From XYD12-FULL-36-8 sp964391015 (GTDB lineage: Bacteria > Bacteroidota > Ignavibacteria > Ignavibacteriales > Ignavibacteriaceae), in assembly GCA_964391015.1 (NCBI GenBank), contig CAYMKU010000009.1, positions 41,813 to 105,812 on the forward strand: a stretch of DNA of 64,000 nt, written 5' to 3'. The position numbers and the translations under genes were made by a program. Below are positions 46,687 through 56,370 of the stretch, in pieces (position 1 is the first letter of the stretch; the number at the start of each line of letters is the position of its first letter). The notes below the pieces were generated by a model, which saw only the letters and a program-made list of their open reading frames with translations, ran no database searches and was not told the DNA's origin.

Positions 46687-46998
46687 ATGAAAATTCTGAA
46701 TCTAGTTTTTTTCGTGATATTCATTTCATTAGGTACAATAAACTTGACAGTGCCTGAAATAAGCAAAAAGCATGTCAAGCCTGAGATAAACAGATTTAAT
46801 ATTAGTGAAGCAGGATCAGTTGTCGAGGATGTTAATAATGACGGTGTAGTTGACTCGGATGATATCGCTATCAGTATTGTGGAGTCGGCAAGTTTTTGTG
46901 AATCAAACTGCCTGGCCGATGTAAACGGTGACGGATTTACTAATGTGACGGACACTAGTATAATTTACAATTATATATGCGAGCACCTGAATCAATAA
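46687..46998 (+). CDS. Small secreted dockerin-only protein, 103 aa
   Basis: A signal peptide or anchor (residues 1-21, MKILNLVFFVIFISLGTINL) precedes a short linker. Two dockerin-like calcium loops follow: DVNNDGVVDSDDIAISI and DVNGDGFTNVTDTSIIYNY. Each has the D-x-N-x-D-G-x-x-x-x-x-D pattern. Two Cys lie between the loops (FCESNC) and one near the end. It has none of the large domains that precede dockerin modules in its neighbours. It may be a small assembly partner. It precedes the 859-aa gene by 35 bp on the same strand. Confidence 0.65.
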   Translation: MKILNLVFFVIFISLGTINLTVPEISKKHVKPEINRFNISEAGSVVEDVNNDGVVDSDDIAISIVESASFCESNCLADVNGDGFTNVTDTSIIYNYICEHLNQ

Positions 46999-47033
46999 TA
47001 AAAGAATTTTAAAATCATTTATTTAAAAGAATT

Positions 47034-49613
47034 ATGAAAAAAAATGTTTTATATACTATACTTATTTGTTTAAACTTAATTTTTTCATCTCGAACCTTTT
47101 CTTATGAATTAAGGGCTAAAAATTTTAATTACGTTGCACCTAACATTCTTGAGTTTGAGATTTTTGTTAAAGGTCCTGCTCCGCAATATTACTGGATCGG
47201 GCAATATGTATTTAATTTCAATCCCGGGTTTGCAAACAATGGTGTTCTAAGCTCCTCACTAAGAAGTTCTTTTTCAGATTTACCTTCGGGTAACAGACCC
47301 AATTGCTCCGGGATTTACAACGATCAATTAAGACTTTCCCCAAATGTGGTCCCGGACTACCATCCATATCCGTTGGAGGACTTTATTATTTCAACTTCAG
47401 GTGATGGCTCAAAAGTTATCAGGGTAAGATTACAAACTACCGCATGCTCTTTTTCGGGAAATTTAAATCTAACTTGGCGAACTGCAATTGATGGAGGATA
47501 TTATACAAAATTTTATGATGGTACTTTGACATGGGTCAACCCCGGGGATGAAACTGAAGGTTATTACACTGCCAGTCTCACGAATATAGCAAATCCGGCA
47601 AATCATTTTATTGTATCCCCGCCACCTCCTATTATTGCTAACGTCCTGGTAAACCCGGGATGCGGACTTTTTCCAAGTCTCAAAGATGCATTCAGTGCGA
47701 TCAATTCAAACGCAGGCGGAATATATACAAACCAAAATGTTACTGTTGATATTTTAAATAACATAACCGAAACTTCTTCAGCTATTTTAAATCAGACAGC
47801 ATTCACAAGCTGTTTAGTAAGACCTTCTAATAATTCCATTATCGTAACTGCAGGTCCAGGCGTTCAGGAGCTTGTAGTTCTAAACGGAGCTGATAATGTT
47901 ACCATCGACGGGAGAGTCGGAGCAGCCGGCTCTATTCAGCTTACACTGGACGGTAACAATACAGCACAAAACTGTATCAAGCTGTCTAATGCAGCAGTAA
48001 ATAACAGAGTTAAGTTTGTAAACAGCATCAGGGCTGTTGATAAAAATATTCTTCTCGGAGAAACATACACCACCGGAAATGACAATAACACATTCGAAAA
48101 TAATATTATTGAAAACGGAACCAGAGGAATTAGTTTATCCGGCTCTTCCGAAAGTTCGGAAAGCATTTTGAATTCTGGTAATGTGATTCTTTCCAATGAA
48201 ATAAAGAACGTTACGGATATGGGAATTTATACTTCACGAAACACACAGAATACAACGATTGAAGGAAATGATATACACAATACAAATGTGATTACCGGTT
48301 CGGCTTTCTACGGGATTAATATAAAAGGACGCGGAACTACTAATGTTTTGAGAAACAAAATACATAATCTTGCCGGGACAAATGCCAACACTCCTTTTAT
48401 CGGAATCAGCTCGATTCCTGTCGGTACACTTTCATTTACTGTAAACACCACTATTAATATCATAAATAATTTTATCTCAATAGTTGATGACGATCCGTTT
48501 TACATTTACGGAATTTATCTGGGTTCCGCAAATAATCTGGGATATGTTAAACAAACTACAAATGTAAATCATAACACATTTTATCTCGGAAAGGAAATAG
48601 CAAATAGTAATACTTCTTCAGTCGGCATCGGGATGTACATTACAGGCCAGGCGGGAAATCAATGTATTTATAATCAATATAATAACTTATCGGTTAACGA
48701 ACAAAATTTAGTACAGGGTCAGCATGCATTTGAAATTCAACTAAACTCCGGAGTCGTGAGAAATATTGATTATAATTGTTATTGGAGTATTGACAAGATT
48801 GTTACCTGGGACGGAGTTAATTACAATAATCTTGCTGCATATAAATCCGCTGCCTTCCCGAATGAACAGAATTCTATTTTTAAGAATGCAGTCTTTGCAG
48901 ATAAAATAACCGGTGATTTACACCTATCAGGAACATCTGTAAGCGATTTTGATTTAGCCGGCGTGGCTGGTACCGGTGTTACAACTGATTATGATAATGA
49001 ATTAAGAAGCACAGTTTATCCATATAAAGGAGCAGATGAATCGACGATAATGGGCGGAACTACCGCACTGACTCTAAAATTCTATCCGGAAGGTTTTTAT
49101 TACCCTGCATCGGATCAGATGATAAAATCAATTCCGGTAAATGTATATTTAAAAAGCTCGGTCTTTCCATACGGCACTATTTCAAGTAATAACACTACAC
49201 TTGATGTGAATGGTAATTCACCTTCACTCAATTTTATCATTCCTGCAACCGGTTTGTATTATATCGTTGTGAATAATTGGAACATGCTTGCAACGTGGAA
49301 TTCTGTGCCTCAGCAATTTACAATTAACGGTATTACGAATTTTGATTTCTCAACATCAAACAGTCAGGCATTTGGAAATAATATGAAACAGATAGATGAT
49401 TCACCGCAAAGATGGGGCATGTATTTAGGTGATGTTAATCAGGATGAAATAATTAATAACACCGATGTAACCCAAATCCATAACGCTTCACTTATTTACA
49501 CAATAGGAAATGTAGTAACCGACTTAAATGGAGATGAAGTTATTGATGCTGACGATCTTGCTATCGCACGAAACAATGAAGCTAATTCGGTTTTGGTTTC
49601 AAAACCCCAATAA
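47034..49613 (+). CDS. Secreted protein: cohesin-like N-terminus, beta-helix, dockerin-like module, 859 aa
   Basis: A signal peptide (residues 1-24) is followed by a beta-sandwich at about 25-185 (NILEFEIFVKGPAPQYYWIG, QYVFNFNPGF, STSGDGSKVIRVRLQT) that resembles cohesin-type domains and is homologous to the start of the next gene. Residues about 200-670 form a right-handed beta-helix (LNGADNVTIDGRVGAAGSIQ, NTTIEGNDIHNTNV). Residues about 677-859 form the shared C-terminal module, with a slightly divergent first part (LKFYPEGFYYPASDQM) and calcium loops GDVNQDEIINNTDVT and DLNGDEVIDADDLA. The motif NWNMLATWN replaces the usual HRNSIETWS. Location outside the cell is inferred; the cohesin label is tentative. 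Confidence 0.8.
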   Translation: MKKNVLYTILICLNLIFSSRTFSYELRAKNFNYVAPNILEFEIFVKGPAPQYYWIGQYVFNFNPGFANNGVLSSSLRSSFSDLPSGNRPNCSGIYNDQLRLSPNVVPDYHPYPLEDFIISTSGDGSKVIRVRLQTTACSFSGNLNLTWRTAIDGGYYTKFYDGTLTWVNPGDETEGYYTASLTNIANPANHFIVSPPPPIIANVLVNPGCGLFPSLKDAFSAINSNAGGIYTNQNVTVDILNNITETSSAILNQTAFTSCLVRPSNNSIIVTAGPGVQELVVLNGADNVTIDGRVGAAGSIQLTLDGNNTAQNCIKLSNAAVNNRVKFVNSIRAVDKNILLGETYTTGNDNNTFENNIIENGTRGISLSGSSESSESILNSGNVILSNEIKNVTDMGIYTSRNTQNTTIEGNDIHNTNVITGSAFYGINIKGRGTTNVLRNKIHNLAGTNANTPFIGISSIPVGTLSFTVNTTINIINNFISIVDDDPFYIYGIYLGSANNLGYVKQTTNVNHNTFYLGKEIANSNTSSVGIGMYITGQAGNQCIYNQYNNLSVNEQNLVQGQHAFEIQLNSGVVRNIDYNCYWSIDKIVTWDGVNYNNLAAYKSAAFPNEQNSIFKNAVFADKITGDLHLSGTSVSDFDLAGVAGTGVTTDYDNELRSTVYPYKGADESTIMGGTTALTLKFYPEGFYYPASDQMIKSIPVNVYLKSSVFPYGTISSNNTTLDVNGNSPSLNFIIPATGLYYIVVNNWNMLATWNSVPQQFTINGITNFDFSTSNSQAFGNNMKQIDDSPQRWGMYLGDVNQDEIINNTDVTQIHNASLIYTIGNVVTDLNGDEVIDADDLAIARNNEANSVLVSKPQ

Positions 49614-49641
49614 AACATTTTTGAATTCTTAAATTAAAGTT

Positions 49642-51801
49642 ATGAAAAAAATTATAATAGTTTTATCATTATTACTAACTCACAACTTTGCATATTCTGT
49701 TGACCCGGTTTATACACTAAAAATCCATCCGGTAAGCATTGGTTCTGGTTATACTGAGTTTGACATATTTCTGAAACACGAAAATCCTGCACAAACAACA
49801 TTTTACTACTCAATGGGTCAATATGTAATTGAATTTGACCCGGTACTCTTAAATACAGGTACATTCACTTATGAGTTTTCTCAAAGTTCAGTTTCGGATT
49901 TACCTGTTGCTCAACGGCCACTCAATCCAACTATAGCAGGAAACGAATTGAGATTAGCATCAAATATTCCACCTCAAGTCGGTACAGAATATGTAATTTC
50001 ATCGACCGGCGCAGGTACCAGAATTGCAAGGATGAGATTTAGCACATCATCTAACAATTTCAGATATCATAACTATGCTTTGTTCTGGAAGAATGTAAAT
50101 CACGGAGGTTTTTATACTAAAATCTTTGCTTACTCCCCGGCAGAAAATCTTCTGAAAAACATTACTAGTTCTTCTTGGAATAAAAATTTTCCAGTGGAAG
50201 ATGCGATTGGTGTTATAACGGGTAATATATTTGTTGACTTTAATTATAGTAATGTGCGTGATTGGGATGAACCTCCATACCGAGCTATTCTTGGGTATAA
50301 TCCAGGACCTTACGTTTCTAGCGACTACTTTGGATATTTTGTTAGATATATAACAAGCCCTGGAACAACAATTGTTTCCATTGCTCGCGGAGTGCCTTCA
50401 TATTTCAGTACTCAAACTTTTGCTGTAACGTATCCTGGATCAAGTTCTCATACTTTTTTATTTATGCCATTGCAGGCAATTTCAAGTATAGATGATATGC
50501 AAATTTTTGCTTATGGTGGTCCTTCAAGACCAGGATTTGAGAAGAACATAGGCTTAACTATTATTAATAATAGTACAACAAATAAATCAGGAACAGTTGA
50601 ATTTATTCACGATGCTAATTATAGTTATATTAACTCTTATCCGACACATGCGTCTTACAATTCGACAACAAAAACAATTACATGGAATTACATAGATCTT
50701 AATCCAAGTGGATATAGTTCAATCTCTATAAGGTTAATGCTGAGCAATGTTATGATTGGTACTCCTTTGCAATCAACTGCAAAGGTGTTTCCGGTATCAG
50801 GGGATATATCACCATTGAACAATATATTTCTAAAGAACGAGATTGCGGGAGGATCTTTTGATCCCAATGATAAAACGGTTGAACCAGCGGGGAAGATTAC
50901 AAATGAAGATGTAATCAATGAGGATTCACTTACATATACTATCCGGTTTCAGAACACAGGAACCGACACAGCCTTCACCGTAAGAATTCTTGATACTTTA
51001 AGTTCAATGCTTAATCTCGAAACTATTGAATTGCTTGGTTCCAGCCACGAGTTTTCTTTTTCTATGGATGAAAATGGAATTGCAGAATGGATTTTTGACA
51101 ACATACTTCTTCCTGACAGTACTACAAATGAACCGCTGAGTCACGGATTCTTAAGCTATAGAGTAAAACCTAAAACTACTCTCGTCGTCGGAGATTCAAT
51201 AAAAAATACAGCTCATATTTACTTTGACTTTAACGAGCCGGTTGCAACAAACACAGTTGTCACAGCTGTAGTAGAACAAAACAACATTCTTGATTTAACA
51301 TGGCGTCTTGAAGCACTGTATCCGGTTCCTGATTTTGTTACGGTTCAGTTGAGAAATTCAACTTCGCCTTATGATCTTGTGGATTCTGCAAATGTATTTG
51401 GAGACATTGCAGGACCGGCTTACCATGCGGTTATGGAGTTTGCAGGTCTTGAATCCGGAAGTGATTACTATGTTGTGGTCAGACACAGAAACTCACTCGA
51501 AACATGGTCAGCTTCTCCTGTTACCTTCAATACCGATACAATGGCTTATGATTTTACAACGTCATTAACTCAAGCATTTGGAAATAATATGATCATAGTC
51601 GACAACACTGCTTCTTTCTACAGCGGAGATGTAAATCAGGACGGTACGATAGAGCTGTCGGATGTTCTGTTAATCTTCAATGACGTCAGCAATTTTACAA
51701 CCGGTATTACTGACTTGAATGGAAACGGCAGTACAGATTTATCTGATTTACTGATTGCATATAATAATTCGAAAAATTTTGTCCATGTAATAAGTCCTTA
51801 G
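49642..51801 (+). CDS. Secreted protein: cohesin-like N-terminus, DUF7619-like domain, dockerin-like module, 719 aa
   Basis: A signal peptide (residues 1-19, ending AYS) leads to a beta-sandwich at about 20-170 (YTEFDIFLKHENPAQTTFYY, QYVIEFDPVLLNTG, GAGTRIARMRFST) homologous to the start of the 859-aa protein and cohesin-like in pattern. A middle unassigned region follows. GSFDPNDKTVEPAGKI, near residue 412, begins a DUF11/DUF7619-type domain of Bacteroidota surface proteins (LTYTIRFQNTGTDTAFTVRI, NTAHIYFDFNEPV). Residues about 550-719 form the shared module (VRHRNSLETWS; GDVNQDGTIELSDVL; DLNGNGSTDLSDLL). It follows its neighbour by 28 bp, an operon-like spacing. Confidence 0.85.
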   Translation: MKKIIIVLSLLLTHNFAYSVDPVYTLKIHPVSIGSGYTEFDIFLKHENPAQTTFYYSMGQYVIEFDPVLLNTGTFTYEFSQSSVSDLPVAQRPLNPTIAGNELRLASNIPPQVGTEYVISSTGAGTRIARMRFSTSSNNFRYHNYALFWKNVNHGGFYTKIFAYSPAENLLKNITSSSWNKNFPVEDAIGVITGNIFVDFNYSNVRDWDEPPYRAILGYNPGPYVSSDYFGYFVRYITSPGTTIVSIARGVPSYFSTQTFAVTYPGSSSHTFLFMPLQAISSIDDMQIFAYGGPSRPGFEKNIGLTIINNSTTNKSGTVEFIHDANYSYINSYPTHASYNSTTKTITWNYIDLNPSGYSSISIRLMLSNVMIGTPLQSTAKVFPVSGDISPLNNIFLKNEIAGGSFDPNDKTVEPAGKITNEDVINEDSLTYTIRFQNTGTDTAFTVRILDTLSSMLNLETIELLGSSHEFSFSMDENGIAEWIFDNILLPDSTTNEPLSHGFLSYRVKPKTTLVVGDSIKNTAHIYFDFNEPVATNTVVTAVVEQNNILDLTWRLEALYPVPDFVTVQLRNSTSPYDLVDSANVFGDIAGPAYHAVMEFAGLESGSDYYVVVRHRNSLETWSASPVTFNTDTMAYDFTTSLTQAFGNNMIIVDNTASFYSGDVNQDGTIELSDVLLIFNDVSNFTTGITDLNGNGSTDLSDLLIAYNNSKNFVHVISP

Positions 51802-51879
51802 TTCATTCAAATTTTTTAAATATACCAGATGCTTTCATAAACTTAAAATAAATTTCATTAATATTATTTCCCAACAATT

Positions 51880-54800
51880 ATGAAAAACAAACACCATCTT
51901 CTAATTCATACTTTATCAGTTATTTGCTTTTTCTTTATCACAGGAAAATCATATCCCAACTGGATTAAGAATCAAAATGCAAATTCATTAGTCAAAGAAG
52001 TTAATTATTCTGGCACCGGTGAGTCATTAACGAATAAAAATGATTCACTTCCTGCCGGCTTTACAAATGATATGCTGAAAGAACTTCGTGATGAGAAAGG
52101 AAATAAAATTTATGAAAGAATTCAAACAAGTGATCCCGGAGATGAAGGAGATGCAATGCAGCAAAGGGTATTCAATGGATTTAATACAGGTGATAAATTC
52201 GGAACGTCGGTTGCATCTGCGGGCGATGTTAACGGAGACGGGTTTGATGATATCATAATCGGAGCTACGGATTTCGACGACTTTGCTGCAAATATAGGAA
52301 GAGTCTACATTTATCACGGAGGATTGAACATAAATACCGAGCCGGATATAATTCTGACGGGAGAGAATGTTAGTTTTTTATTTGGTAGTTCGGTATCCAC
52401 AGCCGGTGATGTCAACGGTGATGGTTACGATGATGTCGTCATCGGAGCACCGGGAGCCTCAAGCAATTCAGGGAAAGCATATATTTACTTTGGAGGAATC
52501 GCAATGAATAATGTTGCCGATGTGGTGCTTCCGCAATCAAATTCATATTTTGCAGGGGGAGGGGGGAAATCAGTTTCAACCGCGGGTGATTTTAATGGGG
52601 ACGGATATTCTGATGTAATAGTTGGAGAATACCGATACGCTTCTTTTTCAGATCAGGGGAGAGCTTTTATTTATTATGGCGGAGCTGTAATGGATAATAC
52701 TCCGGATGTTACGTTTACAGGAGAAGCAGTCAATAATTATTTCGGATACTCTGTCTGCTCGGCAGGGAACGTGAACGGAGATGAGTATGATGACATAATT
52801 ATCGGAGCATTCCGGAATGGCAATAATTATACAGGGAAAGCTTACATATTTTTCGGAAACGGAAACGATGACAATACCGCAGACGTTACATTTACCGGTT
52901 TAGAAGTTCAAAATAATTTCGGAGCTTCGGTTTCAACTGCCGGAGATGTGAACGGAGACGGATTCTCTGATGTAATAATAGGAGCTTATGGTTACAACAA
53001 TTCAAGAGGCAGAGCTGAAATTTATTTTGGTGGAGAATCAATGGATAATGTAGCCGATGTATTTATGAATGGAGAAGTTACCGGTATAAATTCCGCAATT
53101 CAGGTATCAGGATTAGGAGACGTAAATGGTGACGGATATTCCGATGTCGTAGTAGGTTCTGATTTTGGAAATAATACCGGCAGAGCAAATATATTCTATG
53201 GCGGTCTTCAAATGGATAATGTTGCGGATCAGGTTTTAAACGGTGAAAACACTTCTGATTATTTCGGTGAAGCGGCAACGAGTGCCGGTGATGTTAACGG
53301 AGACGGGTATTCGGATATTATAATTGGAGCGAAGGGTTATGGTTCAAACAAGGGGAGAGCTTATCTATACACAAATACGATGAGCGGTGATGATATTGCA
53401 GATCTTAGTTTTACCGGTCAATCAAGTATTAACTTTGGTGTTTCTGTTTCAACCGCTGGTGATGTTAATGGAGATGGATATTCTGATATAATAGTAGGAG
53501 CAACAGAAGGATTCGGAGCGAACTCAAAAGCATTTATTTTCTATGGTGGATTAATTATGGATAATTCAGCTGATGTAACTTTGAACGGACCAGTTTCAGG
53601 ATTTGGATACTCAGTTTCTACCGCAGGAGATGTTAATGCTGACGGATATTCAGACGTTATTGTCGGTTCGACTGGCGCCGCTCTGGGTAATGCTTTTATA
53701 TATTATGGAGGTGTGTCAATGAATACTGGGATCGATATTACTCTTTATACCGGAATATCCTACGATCAATTTGGACAATCAGTCTCCGATGCAGGTGACA
53801 TCGATGGTGACGGATATGCTGAGGTGATCATAGGAGCTCCGGGTCATAGCTCTAATACAGGCAGGGCTTACATATACTCCGCTCATGTTGGGTATATTGC
53901 GGTGCTTCAGGGAGAATCGTCAGATCACAATTTTGGTATTTCTATTTCCGGGGCTGGAGATGTCAATGGTGACGGATATTCAGACGTTATTGTTGGAGAA
54001 AAGTATCCTTTTACAGGTCCTCAAAATGGTGTACATGGAAGGGCTTTCATATTTTATGGAGGTAATGGAATGGATGTTTCCGCAGACGTCACTATGACCG
54101 GTGAAGGGGATAATAATACTTTTGGACAGTCAGTTTCAGATGCCGGTGATGTAAACGGTGATGGATATTCCGACGTAATTGTGGGTGAATTTCAAATTCG
54201 TACTCCAGGCTCTGCAGGATACTATGGCAGAGCTTTTATTTTTAATGGCGGAGCTGTAATGGATAATTACCCTGATGCAACAATGAACGGAATAGGATAT
54301 AATAACGATTTCGGTATTTCGGTTTCAGGAGCGGGTGACGTGAATAATGACGGTTACTCCGATGTGATTGTAGGGCAAAAATATTCAGATAACATTAATA
54401 AAGGAAAAGCCTTTATATATTTTGGTTCAGTGGGATCGTATATCTCACCAAATATAACAATGACTGATGGCGATTTCTTTGGCGATTTTTTTGGGAATTC
54501 AGTCTCATCAGCAGGAGATGTAAATGCTGACGGACTTTCCGATGTGGTTGCAGGCGATAACTTTGGAGCCGGAAAGACACTATTATTTCGCTCTTCTGCT
54601 CCTGCTGTTAATCCAAATTTTATCTATGTAAAAGATGTTCCTAACGACCAGGGAGGAAAGGTCCATCTCAAGTGGGCAAGAAGCGGATATGATACTCCCG
54701 GTTTTGCTGTTGTAATTGATTACTTCATTCAAAGAAGTTATCCTCCCATTGGCGGAAACTTTTCATGGGAAACGATATTTGCAATTCCTGCCACAAACGA

Positions 54801-55764
54801 ACCATTCTACACTTATACTGCCAATACCCCTTACGATTTATCTTCGGGGACAAGCGGAGTATTTTATTACAGGATTTCCGCGAGATCATCAATTGCAAAT
54901 AAATACTGGCGTTCGGAAATTTTGTCAGGGCACAGTATAGATAACATTGCTCCGGATGCCGTAAACTCTCCCGTTGCAATGTCGGTTTCAAATAACGTAG
55001 TTCTAAGCTGGGAAAAAAACCTTGCACCTGATTTGCTTAATTACATTATTTACAGAAGTTATAATGATAGTATCGATCCGGGAACCGAGACACCTTTTGC
55101 ACATTCCACTGATTCTACATTTACAGATTCTTTGCCGGGAGGCGATTACAATTATTTCATTGCCGCGCAGGACATACATAATAATAAGAGTCCTGTAACA
55201 AAAGCTTCACGTCAGGAAAGTATAATATTGAATTTGAAAATGTATATGGAAGGATTTTATAACAACGTTTCTAATCAGCAGATAAGTGATACAATTAGTG
55301 TATCTTTAAGAAGCAATATTACTCCATATAATATCATTGATGCATCAACGTCTGTTGTTTCATCAACCGGTGATGCAGTTTTTGCATTTGATAATGCTCC
55401 AGATGGAAGTTACTATGTTACCATTACTCACAGAAACGCTCTCGAAACATGGAGCTCATCAAGTATTACTTTGACAACCGGAAGCAGTTTTAATTATGAT
55501 TTCTCAAATCAATCATCGAAAGCGTATGGAAACAATATTAAACAAATAGATAATTCACCTGTAAGATTCGGGATCTTCAGCGGGAATGTAAATCAGGATC
55601 AAAGCATAGACTTAACCGATATATTACTTACATACAATGATGCAGCAACTTTCGTCACAGGTTACAAATCAACTGATGCTAATGGAGATAATGTAACTGA
55701 TCTGATTGATATAATAATTACATATAACAATTCTGCAAATTTTGTAGCTGTGATTAAACCGTGA
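51880..55764 (+). CDS. Secreted FG-GAP (integrin-alpha-like) protein with Fn3-like and dockerin-like domains, 1294 aa
   Basis: After an N-terminal signal segment and linker (to about residue 90), 14 FG-GAP repeats are visible, each with a GDVNGDGYSDVIVGA-type calcium loop and a KAYIYFGG-type strand, to about residue 900. Integrin-type propellers have seven blades, so 14 repeats would give two propellers. Residues about 905-1110 look like one or two Fn3-like domains (GGKVHLKWARSGYDTPGFAV; SNNVVLSWEKNLAPDLLNYI). Residues about 1116-1294 form the shared module (MYMEGFYNNVSN; ITHRNALETWS; GNVNQDQSIDLTDIL; DANGDNVTDLIDII). A surface or extracellular adhesive role is inferred. It lies last in the 46.7-55.8 kb cluster. 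Confidence 0.85.
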   Translation: MKNKHHLLIHTLSVICFFFITGKSYPNWIKNQNANSLVKEVNYSGTGESLTNKNDSLPAGFTNDMLKELRDEKGNKIYERIQTSDPGDEGDAMQQRVFNGFNTGDKFGTSVASAGDVNGDGFDDIIIGATDFDDFAANIGRVYIYHGGLNINTEPDIILTGENVSFLFGSSVSTAGDVNGDGYDDVVIGAPGASSNSGKAYIYFGGIAMNNVADVVLPQSNSYFAGGGGKSVSTAGDFNGDGYSDVIVGEYRYASFSDQGRAFIYYGGAVMDNTPDVTFTGEAVNNYFGYSVCSAGNVNGDEYDDIIIGAFRNGNNYTGKAYIFFGNGNDDNTADVTFTGLEVQNNFGASVSTAGDVNGDGFSDVIIGAYGYNNSRGRAEIYFGGESMDNVADVFMNGEVTGINSAIQVSGLGDVNGDGYSDVVVGSDFGNNTGRANIFYGGLQMDNVADQVLNGENTSDYFGEAATSAGDVNGDGYSDIIIGAKGYGSNKGRAYLYTNTMSGDDIADLSFTGQSSINFGVSVSTAGDVNGDGYSDIIVGATEGFGANSKAFIFYGGLIMDNSADVTLNGPVSGFGYSVSTAGDVNADGYSDVIVGSTGAALGNAFIYYGGVSMNTGIDITLYTGISYDQFGQSVSDAGDIDGDGYAEVIIGAPGHSSNTGRAYIYSAHVGYIAVLQGESSDHNFGISISGAGDVNGDGYSDVIVGEKYPFTGPQNGVHGRAFIFYGGNGMDVSADVTMTGEGDNNTFGQSVSDAGDVNGDGYSDVIVGEFQIRTPGSAGYYGRAFIFNGGAVMDNYPDATMNGIGYNNDFGISVSGAGDVNNDGYSDVIVGQKYSDNINKGKAFIYFGSVGSYISPNITMTDGDFFGDFFGNSVSSAGDVNADGLSDVVAGDNFGAGKTLLFRSSAPAVNPNFIYVKDVPNDQGGKVHLKWARSGYDTPGFAVVIDYFIQRSYPPIGGNFSWETIFAIPATNEPFYTYTANTPYDLSSGTSGVFYYRISARSSIANKYWRSEILSGHSIDNIAPDAVNSPVAMSVSNNVVLSWEKNLAPDLLNYIIYRSYNDSIDPGTETPFAHSTDSTFTDSLPGGDYNYFIAAQDIHNNKSPVTKASRQESIILNLKMYMEGFYNNVSNQQISDTISVSLRSNITPYNIIDASTSVVSSTGDAVFAFDNAPDGSYYVTITHRNALETWSSSSITLTTGSSFNYDFSNQSSKAYGNNIKQIDNSPVRFGIFSGNVNQDQSIDLTDILLTYNDAATFVTGYKSTDANGDNVTDLIDIIITYNNSANFVAVIKP

Positions 55765-55831
55765 AGGAGTGAGGGCCAGGAAGGTTTTGCCGGAATGAAT
55801 GGATTTATGTTTCTTTTATAGATGAAAATGT

Positions 55832-56008
55832 TCAAGACCTGCACTTCATAGTCTTAGGCATACTTACTTTTCGAATCTGTCACGCCTGAACGTTCCGGTA
55901 AATTATATTAAAGAGCTCGCAGGTCATTCATCGATAAAGACAACGGAAATCTATCTGCATAACTTCCGGCAAGATCTTAATAACTTTGTGTCGGGATTTA
56001 AATATTGA
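55832..56008 (+). pseudogene. Tyrosine recombinase (integrase) C-terminal remnant, copy 2
   Basis: The reading gives HSLRHTYFSNLSRLNVPVNY, then IKELAGHSSIKTTEIYLHNF and RQDLNNFVSGFKY before a TGA. It holds the HxLRH box, the GH box (LAGHSS) and the tyrosine in EIYLH. One base is missing near the start of box II relative to copy 1. The N-terminal two-thirds are absent. It lies 68 bp past the end of the FG-GAP gene and is a direct repeat of 46047-46174. Confidence 0.8.
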
Positions 56009-56039
56009 ATATTAATAACTTTCGGTTTATACTATTTAT

Positions 56040-56321
56040 ATGGAGAAAATAATAAAACATAATGGCAAGACATATTATCACGCTTCGAAATACAGGGAAG
56101 AAAAAAAGATTTCTTATCAGCAGATGAATAATCTGCTTCATTGTAAGAAGTACAAGAAAAGATATGTGAAGAAAGCGAAAGATGATTCTTCATCCCCTGG
56201 GAAAAATAAAGTTGAATACAACTATATTGCAGCTCCTAAGTTTAGAAAGGGACTGAATATATTGTTAGAGGGGGGTTCATTTACATTGCGGAGGATTTGT
56301 TTTCCTAAAAGTGATAGTTAG
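56040..56321 (+). CDS. Small basic protein, 93 aa, possible DNA-binding accessory protein
   Basis: The product is Lys/Tyr-rich (HNGKTYYHASKYREEKKISY; CKKYKKRYVKKAKDD) with a helix pattern in the first half that recalls a short helix-turn-helix, then a polar linker. No family was recognised. It starts 31 bp after the integrase remnant and precedes phage-like debris, so a mobile-element accessory gene is likely. The last residues (RRICFPKSDS) run into the RusA-like remnant on the other strand and may not be native. Confidence 0.45.
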   Translation: MEKIIKHNGKTYYHASKYREEKKISYQQMNNLLHCKKYKKRYVKKAKDDSSSPGKNKVEYNYIAAPKFRKGLNILLEGGSFTLRRICFPKSDS

Positions 56322-56370
56322 AAGATGTAAATGATCACTGAGGCTTTTACCTACTATCATCATTCTATTT

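Noticed and set aside
54725..55027. 100-aa minus-strand frame inside the FG-GAP gene
   Set aside because: It lies wholly inside the well-supported Fn3-like region on the other strand.
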